Shown here one piece after another: positions 32,502 to 41,465 of a DNA stretch of 64,000 bases. The DNA comes from Globisporangium splendens. Taxonomy: Eukaryota > Oomycota > Peronosporomycetes > Pythiales > Pythiaceae. Made by a program: the position numbers and the translations under genes. The notes under the pieces were generated by a model. That model ran no database searches. It saw only the letters and a program-made list of their open reading frames with translations, and was not told the DNA's origin. Within the stretch, counting starts at the first letter, position 1. Each line of letters begins with the position of its first letter. Where the stretch lies: NCBI GenBank assembly GCA_006386115.1, contig VFIW01000024.1, positions 310,001 through 374,000 on the forward strand, in the 5' to 3' direction.

Positions 32502-33938
32502 ATGGTGCTGCTGCGCACCCTCACGCGCGGCCGCCGCCCCAGCAGCGCTCGCTCCCTCACGCGCTCCGTCACGACCATCAACGCGGCGTCCCCGTCGGCG
32601 TCTTCCGGAGACGAGAACACGCCGCGCAAGCTGCCGCTCGAGGGCGTGCGCGTGATCGAGTGCGGCCACCTCATCGCGGGCCCGTTCGCCGGCACGATCC
32701 TGAGCTACTTCGGCGCCGACGTGATCAAGATCGAGCCGCCGACGGGCGATCAGGTGCGCGACTACCGCGAGCTCGACACGACCAAGACGTCGCTCTGGTG
32801 GTACTCGCTCGGCCGCAACAAGCGCTCGGTGTCGCTCGACATTAAGAGCGAAAAGGGACGCGAGTTGATCCGCGAACTCGTGACGAGCAGCGACGTGCTC
32901 ATTGAGAACTTCAAACCTGGACGCATGGAGAAGTGGGGGCTAGGACCCGACACGTTTGAAGCCACGAACCCCGCGCTCGTGTACGCGCGCGTGTCTGGAT
33001 TCGGTCAGGACGGACCGTACTCGTCCAGGTATGTTTATTTATTTGCTCAATGCTGGTTGCAGTCTCCTAACGAACGTATTGCGGGATTATGTGATTTCGC
33101 ATGTAGACCTGGATTTGCGTCGGTGTGCGAAGCCATGGGTGGCTTCCGGTACGTGAACGGCTTCCCAGATCGACCGCCGGTGCGGCAAAACCTGAGCTTG
33201 GGCGACACGATCGCGGGGATCCACGCTGCACTGGGGATCGTGATCGCGCTGCTTGGCCGGGAGCGTAGTGGCGCTGCCGGGAAGGGCCAAGTGATCGACG
33301 TCGCAATCTACGAGACGATGTTCAACCTCATGGAGGCCGTCGTCCCCGAGTACGACTACTCGGGATCGATTCGCGAATGCTCTGGATCGACGATCACGGG
33401 TATCGTGCCATCAAACACGTACACGAGTGCGGATGGGAAAAACATCGTCATCGCTGCCAACACCGACACGCTCTTCATCAAGCTCATGAACGCGATCGGC
33501 CGCGAGGACATGGCCAGCGACTCGAAATACCGCACGAACGGTGATCGCGTGCAATTCCAGCAAGAGATCGATGACGCTGTGGCGAAGTGGACGGCGACCC
33601 AGCAGTTGGAGAAGGTGGTGCAGATCATGGAAGAGTTCCAGGTACCTGTGGGGCTTGTGTACTCGGTCGAGGACATGATCAAGGACGAGCACTTCCAGCA
33701 CCGCAAGATGTTTGAGGAGGTCGAGATTCACGACTTGAACCACCCAACGCGTCCAAAGCGCTCGTTGAAGATCCCCGCGATCGTACCAAAGCTAAAGGAT
33801 ACACCAGGGCGAACGCAGTGGGCAGGCAGAAAACTCGGCCAGGACACGCGACAGGTGCTTCGCGATGTGCTCAAACTCTCCGAGAGCGAAATCGAGGCGC
33901 TCCTTAAAGAAAAAGTGGTCTTTGAGCCTTCCAGCTGA
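32502..33938 (+). CDS. Family III CoA-transferase, mitochondrial (SUGCT-like)
   Basis: 452 residues after removal of a 78-bp in-frame intron (33029-33106) that joins YSSR to PGFASV. The first ~35 residues are Arg/Ser/Thr-rich with no acid (MVLLRTLTRGRRPSSAR), a mitochondrial presequence. Another in-frame ATG lies at 32382 but would bury that presequence. Family features: GVRVIECGHLIAGPFAG, FGADVIKIEPPTGD, NKRSVSLDIKSEKG, VLIENFKPG, SGFGQDGPY, and GKGQVIDVAIYE with the putative catalytic Asp at about residue 240. The closest recalled relatives are succinate-hydroxymethylglutarate CoA-transferases, which move CoA between dicarboxylic acids. The acyl substrate cannot be read from sequence. Confidence 0.85.
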   Translation: MVLLRTLTRGRRPSSARSLTRSVTTINAASPSASSGDENTPRKLPLEGVRVIECGHLIAGPFAGTILSYFGADVIKIEPPTGDQVRDYRELDTTKTSLWWYSLGRNKRSVSLDIKSEKGRELIRELVTSSDVLIENFKPGRMEKWGLGPDTFEATNPALVYARVSGFGQDGPYSSRYVYLFAQCWLQSPNERIAGLCDFACRPGFASVCEAMGGFRYVNGFPDRPPVRQNLSLGDTIAGIHAALGIVIALLGRERSGAAGKGQVIDVAIYETMFNLMEAVVPEYDYSGSIRECSGSTITGIVPSNTYTSADGKNIVIAANTDTLFIKLMNAIGREDMASDSKYRTNGDRVQFQQEIDDAVAKWTATQQLEKVVQIMEEFQVPVGLVYSVEDMIKDEHFQHRKMFEEVEIHDLNHPTRPKRSLKIPAIVPKLKDTPGRTQWAGRKLGQDTRQVLRDVLKLSESEIEALLKEKVVFEPSS

Positions 33939-34043
33939 TAGAAGCGATAAGAAAAGGAAGGCAGAAAACGCAGGGAAAGAGCGAGCAGCTCCATTCCAGA
34001 CGACAAAGTTCCGAGTGTAGCTGAATAGATCTGAGCTAACTTT

Positions 34044-35898
34044 CTAAACTTCCTTGCAGCCAAGCCACGCTTCATACTTTGGATCGCAGGACTCGCCGAT
34101 GCCCGCTTGGATCTGCCGCTTCCGCATCTCGATCGGCAAGACGTTGCCATTGCACGTAATCGGCATCATGCGCGCATTGTAGCACATCCCGGTTCGGTTT
34201 CCCGGCAAGTGGCACTGCCGATACATGATGCCATCGCATTGGAGCATGTTTTCCTCGGTTGCGAAATCGTCTTCGGTCTGCAAGGCCGTGCGGATGTCCT
34301 GGTACGCCGTGTTGGAAAACCGCGCAAACGCTGCGAGTGTCGCCTTGCTCGGGAGCTTGTCGGTTCGGTCCGTTGGCAGACATTGCGCGACGGGGATATG
34401 CCAACCTGGGTTTCTTGACAAAGCGGGTTGTTAAGGTCGCAGTGGTTGTCGAGAAACCCATTGCAGCAGATCGTGCCGCGGTAGGACACGACCAACGAGT
34501 TGAGTTTCGTGAGCGGAGCCATGTCTGGCAAGCTGTCGATCGCAGACACGGCTGTGAGTGTGAGACTCTCGAGCTTTTCGACGTCATCGAACGGAGGGAG
34601 CTCTTCCAAGGACATCATCACCGCGAGCGTCAAAGAGCGCAGGTTTCGGAGTCCTCGAAGTGGCGGCAAGTGGCGCATCATGGGGTGGACGCCAAAGTGC
34701 AGGAACGTCAGTTCGCTCATGTTCTCAAACATGTCGTCGGGGAGCTCTGTGAGTTTCTTGAGCGCGATGGACGTCTTGACCGGGTCGGCGATGACGCGCG
34801 CCAGGGTTTCGAACTCGCCCTCCGGAAAGACGTCCAAGTTGATCGCGTACTGCTTGCGGTCAAACTCAAACGTAGCGAGGCTGTGCATGACTACGAGCAC
34901 CGGGAACGCAATCGCGATCAAGAACGCAAAGCTAGCGCACATGAAAAAGAGGATCAGGTTTGAAATCCCAACCAATTCAGCAATGCGCGTCCACACACAC
35001 GTACATGGTTTCGACGAGGTTTTCTACGAGTCCGTCATGCTGCCCCGTGGATCCAAAGGTCATGACGACGCAAGCGACCGCATCCATGACTATAACGGTG
35101 GTGAGCGCGTAGACGAGTACGACCGGGAAGCCCGTCTCGAGTATGTGAAGCAAAAGGACCACTTGAACTGCAAAGTCGACGACTTTTAAGCCCACATTCT
35201 GGTAGCACACAGACAAGAAAAACGATCCACCAGCATGGTTTCTCAGATGTGAGTGAATTGTTATTGTCAAGAGGAACGCTGGATGAATGACAAAAGACTC
35301 ACGACAAACTTTCTTGTTGCGCTGTTGCCATCAGTCATGTCGGCAATCAACCGCACCGCCCGCTGCGTGGATGCTGTTCTTGATGTGCTCCTCGCGATCT
35401 CCGAGAGGGAGTGGTCGATGACCGACTTGACCGCTTTTGATACTGCCACGACGCGCATCGACGCCGAGCCCAGTCTTGTGGAAGCAAGCACGTCGCGAGA
35501 TGATTGATTTCTCCGCCACGTTGCGTTGAGTGCGATGAATCCGTACCCGACAACGACGACGGCAAACCCTGCGACGCCAAAGAGCACGAGTGACGGCGCA
35601 GGTTCGACCATGAGCCAGAAACCGCCGTGATCGAATGACTCGGTGCTCATAACTTTGTTCACCGTCCAATTCGGGTGGACTGTGAGGAGAATGAGCCAGC
35701 ACGTCCACGCGAGGCACACGAGCAAGACTAGTAAGGTGCCAATTTGAAGCTTGCCTAGATGATGACCGTGAGGTGCCTGTTTTTTTTTCGGACTAGCGTA
35801 GCGGTGGTGTCAATGGCGGGGTCTTCGGTCTGCGGAGTGGTCGCTTGCTCATCCTGCGGCAAACCAGCACCCACGGAGTTGACTTTTGGCTTCCCCAT
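34044..35898 (-). CDS. Polytopic membrane protein with leucine-rich repeats and Cys-rich tail, two apparent frameshifts
   Basis: Exons proposed on the minus strand: 35898-35303, 35198-35005, 34932-34044 (introns 104 and 72 bp). The protein starts MGKPKVNSVGAGL and has hydrophobic segments (LLVLLVCLAWTCWLILLTV; VLFGVAGFAVVVVGYGF; VYALTTVIVMDAVACVVMTF; FAFLIAIAFPVLVVMHSL). Four or five LRR-like units (LKKLTELPDDMF; LRNLRSLTLAV; VEKLESLTLTAV) follow, then a Cys-rich tail ending WLGCKEV. Two breaks are seen. The frame changes by one base at a run of nine T at 35780-35788, and again between about 34395 and 34430 (before GWHIPVAQC). Both sides of each break read as good protein. The copy may be a young pseudogene, or the breaks may be assembly errors. 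Confidence 0.6.
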
Positions 35899-36592
35899 TA
35901 CCGATACGGCCACGTACTTTTGTAAATCGAGTCGGTGTTGTGGTGCCGACGATTGGTCTGATGCGACAAGGCAAAAATGATTATGAAAAAGAAAGAACAC
36001 TCGGGTTGTGAGGACGAGTGCACTCTCTCAACAGAACGCACCTCGTCGGAGAACTCCTTCTGTCGACAATACTCTGTTCTTATGTTGTGCACCATGAGAC
36101 GGCAACAGCAGTGCATCCATATTTGAAACGGACTATAATTACGCTCGCTCACTCTCCTTCTCAGCCGAACGCCACAAAAGAAGTGCAACATTCCAGTTTA
36201 ATCTGCAGCTCCTCCGGTCTTTTTTTACTCCTCACAAAGCTGCAACCGACAGAATGCAACTCTGTCTATGTAATAATAGGTCGAGATAAGTCACCTTTCA
36301 CTGGTTCGGTCTGGATCGGAGAGAAATGGGTACACAAGTTGTGTACCCATTTCTCTTTTGGCCAATCAGATGCCATTGCAAAAGCAAACTCTTGTGGAAT
36401 CCATTGAAATGGCAGCTTTTTGGAACTAGAACAAATCATAATACACCACTTGCTTTTTGGGCAGAGTACATGCTACAGCGCTTTCTCCGCGTCATGCGTT
36501 GTGGTACTTTACTAAGCAGTTAATTGCTTGCGATTATTAACCACAACGACATCGAGCGAGAGATGTGTGCACTGCAGCAACAGCACGCACGA
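35899..36592. other. Intergenic region upstream of the LRR gene
   Basis: No gene was recognised. It contains the 37-bp palindrome (36320-36356). Confidence 0.55.
36320..36356. repeat. 37-bp palindrome, 18-bp arms with a single central base
   Basis: The left arm 36320-36337 is the exact reverse complement of 36339-36356; the centre is G at 36338. The core is GGGTACACAAGTTGTGTACCC. It lies in noncoding sequence between the LRR gene and the LRR relict. The short spacer would extrude as a cruciform rather than form a normal hairpin loop. Confidence 0.9.
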
Positions 36593-36802
36593 CTAGCCTT
36601 TGCAGCCCAGCCACGCTTCCTCCGTCGGATCGCACGGTTCGCCTACGCGTTCCTTGATCTGTTGCTTTTGCATCGCGATCGGCAGGATGCTTCCATCACA
36701 CGAAAGCGCCACCATACGCGGATTGTAGCACATCCCAATGCGGTTTCCCGGCTTGACGCACTGGCGATACATGACACCGTTGCATTGCACCAGGTGGTGT
36801 GT
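36593..36802 (-). pseudogene. C-terminal fragment of a second LRR membrane protein copy
   Basis: About 65 codons match the tail of the LRR gene at 34044: QCNGVMYRQC, GNRIGMCYNPRM and CDPTEEAWLGCKG correspond to QCDGIMYRQC, GNRTGMCYNARM and CDPKYEAWLGCKE. Similarity stops near 36800, where unrelated sequence begins. No upstream LRR or membrane segments are found, so this is a truncated relict from an old tandem duplication. Confidence 0.75.
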
Positions 36803-37395
36803 GAATATTCCCCGTCACATTTTCACCAGTATGCAACAGCTCGAGTCTGTTAGGAGTCAACCTGAGATCTGATGGTCGAGCGTCATGCTAACAGCAAGCT
36901 ACAGGAGTTGGAGACTTAACTAAAGGCCGTTCTCAACGACTACCTCAATCTCCTAAAAGCGTTCAGGTACATCCTAGCCACGATGGGGCACATTTGGGCA
37001 AATTTCAGGCTGGCATCGTCCATTCGGTGGCACGCAGGCGAAAGCAGCTATTCGTTCTTACGTGACGTCGAGCGGTCGATGCAAGAAAAGAATCGCAGAG
37101 ACAGAGCTCGCTTTCGGATCTGAGTCAACCGATAAAAGGGGGGAACACTGGCATCCCTTCAAAGTGAGTTCGTTGACACTCGCTTCATAGTCTGAGAGCA
37201 AGCAATGAGACGGCTGGTTCTAAATAAAACCCGATGTTGATGAGATCGGGTTTTCCCTTCAAGTCATCAACTTTTCAATTAAGTTTGCAAACTTGAAAGA
37301 AAAAACACACACACACACACACAAACCCGTTTTTTTTTCACAACTTGAAGATGGGGGAAACTCGTTTCTACCGTTTCTATATCTTAAACAGCAGC
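36803..37395. other. Intergenic region
   Basis: Nothing coding was recognised. It contains an AC dinucleotide tract at 37305-37323 and a short hairpin (AAAACCCGAT...ATCGGGTTTT) near 37227-37255, with no evidence that either is functional. Confidence 0.55.
37305..37323. repeat. (AC)n simple repeat
   Basis: An AC dinucleotide tract about 75 bp upstream of the next coding start. Confidence 0.9.
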
Positions 37396-38068
37396 ATGGC
37401 TGCCTCTAATTTAGAATCTGGTTTTCTTCGTGAGACTCGCATGGCGATGTCCATCGCTCAGTGGAGCAGCGCAATGACGCCGCCCGCCTTCGAGACACAG
37501 CACCACGGCGCTCATCGCGTTCCTGGTGCTAGTGTGGCGCTGCCAGCGTCCGTCTCTGGTGGCTGCCACCTGCAATGCCGTCCGCCTCCACACCGCCCGT
37601 GCCTGCGAAGGATCAGTGCGTACTGCGGCGGGTTCCGAGACCTCGATGCTGCAATGGACTCGGATGTCGGAATGAGCGCCTTCAACAGAAGCGCAGCGAA
37701 GAAGAAACTCACATTTGCGGATCAACACGGTCGGGAACTGGTAAGTAGAGCCTATGATAATGATTTATATGCGCTCTTTACTTACAATATTTGTCTTCAC
37801 ATGAATTGTGCAGGCGCTGGTGAGAGTGTTTGATCTGGACGAGCCCGCCATTCTGATGCTCATTGCGTCGCGGAGACTTGAAGCTGGTGGAGTGCAAGTC
37901 ACAGACCTCTCGAAGATGCTCTCAACTAAGTCCAAGGACGCCAGCGCAGACGCTCTCGACAGGTGGCTATATGGTGCATTGACTCAGCAGGAGCTGCTCT
38001 CTCTATGTGTGGTGTCGTGTTCGTTTCTCGGTTGCGTGCTCTTTGGATGCCGGCATTTCATTAAGTGA
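37396..38068 (+). CDS. Small protein with PP1-docking-like motif
   Basis: Exons 37396-37740 and 37814-38068, separated by a 73-bp intron with a GTAAGT donor, phase 0. The splice creates KKKLTFADQHGRELALVRVF, which matches the RVxF-type docking pattern of protein phosphatase 1 regulatory subunits: a basic stretch, then hydrophobic-x-Phe, Ala-Asp, Gly and a downstream hydrophobic strand. The N-terminal part is low complexity with Met- and Ser-rich stretches. The 3' end is uncertain. As written, the protein finishes in a hydrophobic stretch (LCVVSCSFLGCVLFGC). An alternative exon at 38211-38395 (HAQVVKEPIGVHTSG, stop 38393) looks more coding and would require a further intron. PP1 binding is inference. 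Confidence 0.55.
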
Positions 38069-38475
38069 TGCTCTTGAGTCGCCATTTGACTCATGCATCC
38101 GCCACTTCTTGGTTTATTTATTTCCATTTTTTTGTGATTTTCTTCGTTGTTGGAGTATTTGTGTTGGAGTCTTCACGTTGAAGCTAATTGATCTTTCACG
38201 TTCCCCATAGCAGCAAGTTGCCAAATGCAGCACTGCGTAATAAACGCACCATCAATGACGACGCTTCCGTCGGTGCTGAGAATGGAGCACGCTCAAGTTG
38301 TCAAAGAACCCATTGGAGTCCACACCAGTGGCAAGCTCGACTCTGAAATGAAAGGAGAAATGGACAACACCGGTATCCAAGTTCTAAAGGCATAATAGAG
38401 ACTTCGCAAGGGAATCCGCCAACGAATGCAACAGCCCAAACAAAATTCCCGGCAAACAATGGCACGATCCATACT

Positions 38476-41244
38476 TTATCGACGTTTCTTACTCGACGAG
38501 GGCGGTGCCACAAGATGGTTTTGCTCGAAATCGATATGCTGCTGCAGGATACTGCTCAGAATCAGCTCCGGTGAATAAACCCGCTGCGGGTTCGCATTCG
38601 CCAACGACTTTTGCACCGACGCCACACCCAACGCGGCTTCGCTCGTGATCACCAGGTCCGACGGACCAGCGCTGCCTTTCACCTCGACCTTACCACCCGC
38701 ACACTCCACGATCCTCACCAGGTCTTTCACGGGAGGCAACACCGACTTGTGGTTCGTGATAAACACCGTGTGGCCGACGAAGAGCTGGCGTCTCTGTTCT
38801 GGCGTGAACTCGTACATGGTCTTGTGCAGATCAAAATGCCACTTCTGTTGCGCATTTGTGTCTTTCAGACAGTAGTCTACCTCATTCAGAGCGGTACCTA
38901 CTCGAGCGGACTCGTCGAGCCATTTCACGTCCAAGATATGCTGGCAGCGTGAGATCCCACAGAGCAGCTTGACTGTGCGTTTGAGCTGGTTCTTTGGTAC
39001 AATGACGTGTGTGGCTTTCTCGATGTCGTCTTCATACACCGCATTAGCAATCGCTTTGATCTTCTTTCGAATCGCAGCAGTCGGCTCAATTCCAGTCAAG
39101 ATGATGCGAATCCCATCCTTCGTATTTTGTGACTCGCTCCCTGGGACAACAGCGTTGCTTGTTGGCTCTTCGATCGACGTATCTTGGCTTGGGTCTGTAT
39201 CGAGGAGGATGGAGTCGTCTGGGTCCTCAGATTTCAGCTTCAGCCACCGCCGCTTGGGGGTTTTAATAGCAGGAGACTGCATTACGGGAACGGAAGCTTC
39301 TTCAGTTTTCTTGACAGGTTCCTTGCGGCTTCTCTTTGGCTTACTCTCGCCACTCGGAGCAATCTCTCTATCACCATCTAGTGCCACTTGCGCCACTTGG
39401 ACGAGCGAATCTATCCTTGACACAGCTTTCTTCCGCTTCGCTGGAGTCATACCCTTCTTTTCCTCTGCATCAGCTGGCTTCTTCACACCTGAAGTACTTG
39501 ATTTGTCGCTGTTTTGTTGCTCAATTTCATCATTTTTCCGTTTCCTCGCTGTTTTCGTAGCAGTGGCTGGACCTTCCGAAGGTTTCTTAGCCAGCGCAAC
39601 AGCGTCTGACGCAGGAGTTTCGCCAGATGCCGCCTCTGCGCTGCTCTTATTCTTTTTGGCATGAGCATTGATAAATGGTTGTTTATCAGAGCCGACAGAT
39701 TTTGCCGGAGTTTGCTGTTCTTCGATCCGCTTGTCTACCTTTGCTCTTTTGGCCCTTGCGGCTGCCTTCGATATCTGATCATACCAAAAGTCGATTCTTG
39801 AGCGTCGCTTTGAGATCAGTCGAATCTCGTCCTTCGCTTCGTGGTCCATGGATATCACCAGACTCCAGTCGTGTTCACTACTTCTCTGATCACTGATGTC
39901 GATGCTCGGGTCTTGAATATCCACGCGACGAGCCAACGCGTGCTGTTTCCATCCTTTCACCGTGAAAATCAACAGCCAGTGCTTGTAGAACATCAGCTCC
40001 ACGATCTCCCATTTACCCGGTTCGGCTTCCATCCAGAAAATACCTGGTAAATCGTCGTCATGGAAAGATGGGAACACCACAAGAGACTTCTTCTTGTACT
40101 TCAACTGTTTGGCAACGTCCTGAGGGATCTTCATATCCTCAAACGTGCGCTGGTTGCGCAACACGACGTTTTTGGTCTCATTTTGGCTCACCATCGACCT
40201 CACGGCTTGACCCCACGACTGTCCGAGTATCGAATCCTCAAAGCCAAACATGACACTCTCGTTGCTTGAGATGAGCGCAAAGCATCCTTTTGTAGCCGCA
40301 TTTGAGAAGACTGCATCCGGTACAAACTCTAAAAAGAGACCATCCTGCTTCAGTTCAATGCATCCTTGAATAGCAAAGTGATCGGCGCTTGGTCCATCGC
40401 GTCCATCCACCTCGTGCTTGCTGTAAATAAGTTTTCCGCTCTCGAAACAGTGCGCATATCGCTTTTCAATGCGATCGGAAAAGGATTTCTTCGCTGCATC
40501 CAACGAATCGTCCACCGTGACGACGCTGATTTCACCATGCAGCAACAGCTTTTCCGCAGCCAGGTCCAACGGCGAGGAACCTTCGCTTGGGACAATCTGT
40601 GACTGCAACGCGATCAGCTCTTGCTCATTCCGTGCTTCCACTTGCACAGCATCAATGTACTGCCTTGTTTCTTGAGCAACCTGCCGCAAACGCGCCACGG
40701 TGGTGTGATCTGTGGCTACATCCGCAGCGAGCTGCTCCACGAACTCCACGACCGCGTAGAATTGCTGCAGTGGCCTCATCACGAGTGAGTTGCTCTTGTT
40801 TTCAGAGTCCTGTGCAAGCGAACGGAGAGCCGCAAGTGTTGTCGCGTCGCATGCTTGCTTTTCTCCTCTATTGTCGCCCTTCGCCTTGAGCGCCGTCTCC
40901 ACCACGACGTGGATTGCTTCACTTCGACAAAACAGTTGGCCATACGGGTACCGAATCACACGCAGCATGTTGCTCACAATCTGCACGAGTCTCTCACTCC
41001 ACTCTGTCGTTGCAGTGTCCACTGCCGTGAGTTCGCGCAATCTCGAAGTATACAAGCCATGCAAATACCGCAATTGTGCAATAGTGTCCGTGAACCGACA
41101 AAAGTCGACATGCTGCGCCAGCACCGCCGTTTTCGCGCGGAAGCGCAGTCTGCGCGCGACACCCGTCTCGATGCCGCTCAGATACGAGACGTACGCGGCA
41201 TCCTGCTCCAGGAACGCCAGCAGTGTCGTCCGCGCGGCGCGCAT
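38476..41244 (-). CDS. Tandem-BRCT protein A with N-terminal helical and PH-like regions
   Basis: A single exon of 922 residues from the ATG at 41244; an upstream in-frame ATG at 41364 is possible. Residues 1-220 are helical without a recognised domain. Residues ~300-470 (GCFALISSNESVMFG, VVFPSFHDDD, MFYKHWLLIFTVKGWKQH) look like a PH or PH-related beta fold. Residues ~475-705 are Lys/Glu/Ser-rich with basic nuclear-type signals (RKRKNDE; PAKRKK). Residues ~711-901 are tandem BRCT repeats (ILTGIEPTAAIRKKI; HVIVPKNQLKRTV; HILDVKWLDES; VFITNHKSVLPPVKDL). C-terminal BRCT pairs bind phosphoserine peptides in DNA-damage signalling; that role is inferred. The final 562 bp of coding sequence is nearly identical to gene B. 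Confidence 0.8.
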   Translation of the reverse strand: MRAARTTLLAFLEQDAAYVSYLSGIETGVARRLRFRAKTAVLAQHVDFCRFTDTIAQLRYLHGLYTSRLRELTAVDTATTEWSERLVQIVSNMLRVIRYPYGQLFCRSEAIHVVVETALKAKGDNRGEKQACDATTLAALRSLAQDSENKSNSLVMRPLQQFYAVVEFVEQLAADVATDHTTVARLRQVAQETRQYIDAVQVEARNEQELIALQSQIVPSEGSSPLDLAAEKLLLHGEISVVTVDDSLDAAKKSFSDRIEKRYAHCFESGKLIYSKHEVDGRDGPSADHFAIQGCIELKQDGLFLEFVPDAVFSNAATKGCFALISSNESVMFGFEDSILGQSWGQAVRSMVSQNETKNVVLRNQRTFEDMKIPQDVAKQLKYKKKSLVVFPSFHDDDLPGIFWMEAEPGKWEIVELMFYKHWLLIFTVKGWKQHALARRVDIQDPSIDISDQRSSEHDWSLVISMDHEAKDEIRLISKRRSRIDFWYDQISKAAARAKRAKVDKRIEEQQTPAKSVGSDKQPFINAHAKKNKSSAEAASGETPASDAVALAKKPSEGPATATKTARKRKNDEIEQQNSDKSSTSGVKKPADAEEKKGMTPAKRKKAVSRIDSLVQVAQVALDGDREIAPSGESKPKRSRKEPVKKTEEASVPVMQSPAIKTPKRRWLKLKSEDPDDSILLDTDPSQDTSIEEPTSNAVVPGSESQNTKDGIRIILTGIEPTAAIRKKIKAIANAVYEDDIEKATHVIVPKNQLKRTVKLLCGISRCQHILDVKWLDESARVGTALNEVDYCLKDTNAQQKWHFDLHKTMYEFTPEQRRQLFVGHTVFITNHKSVLPPVKDLVRIVECAGGKVEVKGSAGPSDLVITSEAALGVASVQKSLANANPQRVYSPELILSSILQQHIDFEQNHLVAPPSSSKKRR
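38516..39077. repeat. BRCT-coding repeat tract, copy A
   Basis: Matches 41518-42079 at a constant offset of 3002 bp. I found only two mismatches by eye (near 38522 and 38551). Translations in three different frames are identical over most of the tract, so synonymous sites are identical as well. The match ends abruptly at 39078, inside the first BRCT. Confidence 0.85.
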
Positions 41245-41465
41245 TCTGCCTGGTGTGTTTGATGCACTTCTTGGCGCTGGTGGCAGTTGGTTATGGCGGC
41301 AAAAATGGTGACTTGAGCAAAACACATCAGCTGGCGCTACCTTCACGCAACATGGAACCTTCACTCATGACAATACCTCATGTCCTCAGCGACAACTTTC
41401 AGAATTACTATATTAATTTAGGCAAGTTTGACACACAAGATGGCGGCAATTACGAACGACCAAAG

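Noticed and set aside
37227..37255. Hairpin AAAACCCGAT...ATCGGGTTTT resembling a Rho-independent terminator
   Set aside because: The genome is eukaryotic by introns and gene content; the arms are only 10 bp and there is no bacterial-style context.
38611..38952. Identical antisense ORFs at 38611-38952 and 41613-41954
   Set aside because: They are shadows of the duplicated BRCT coding tract on the other strand, not separate genes.
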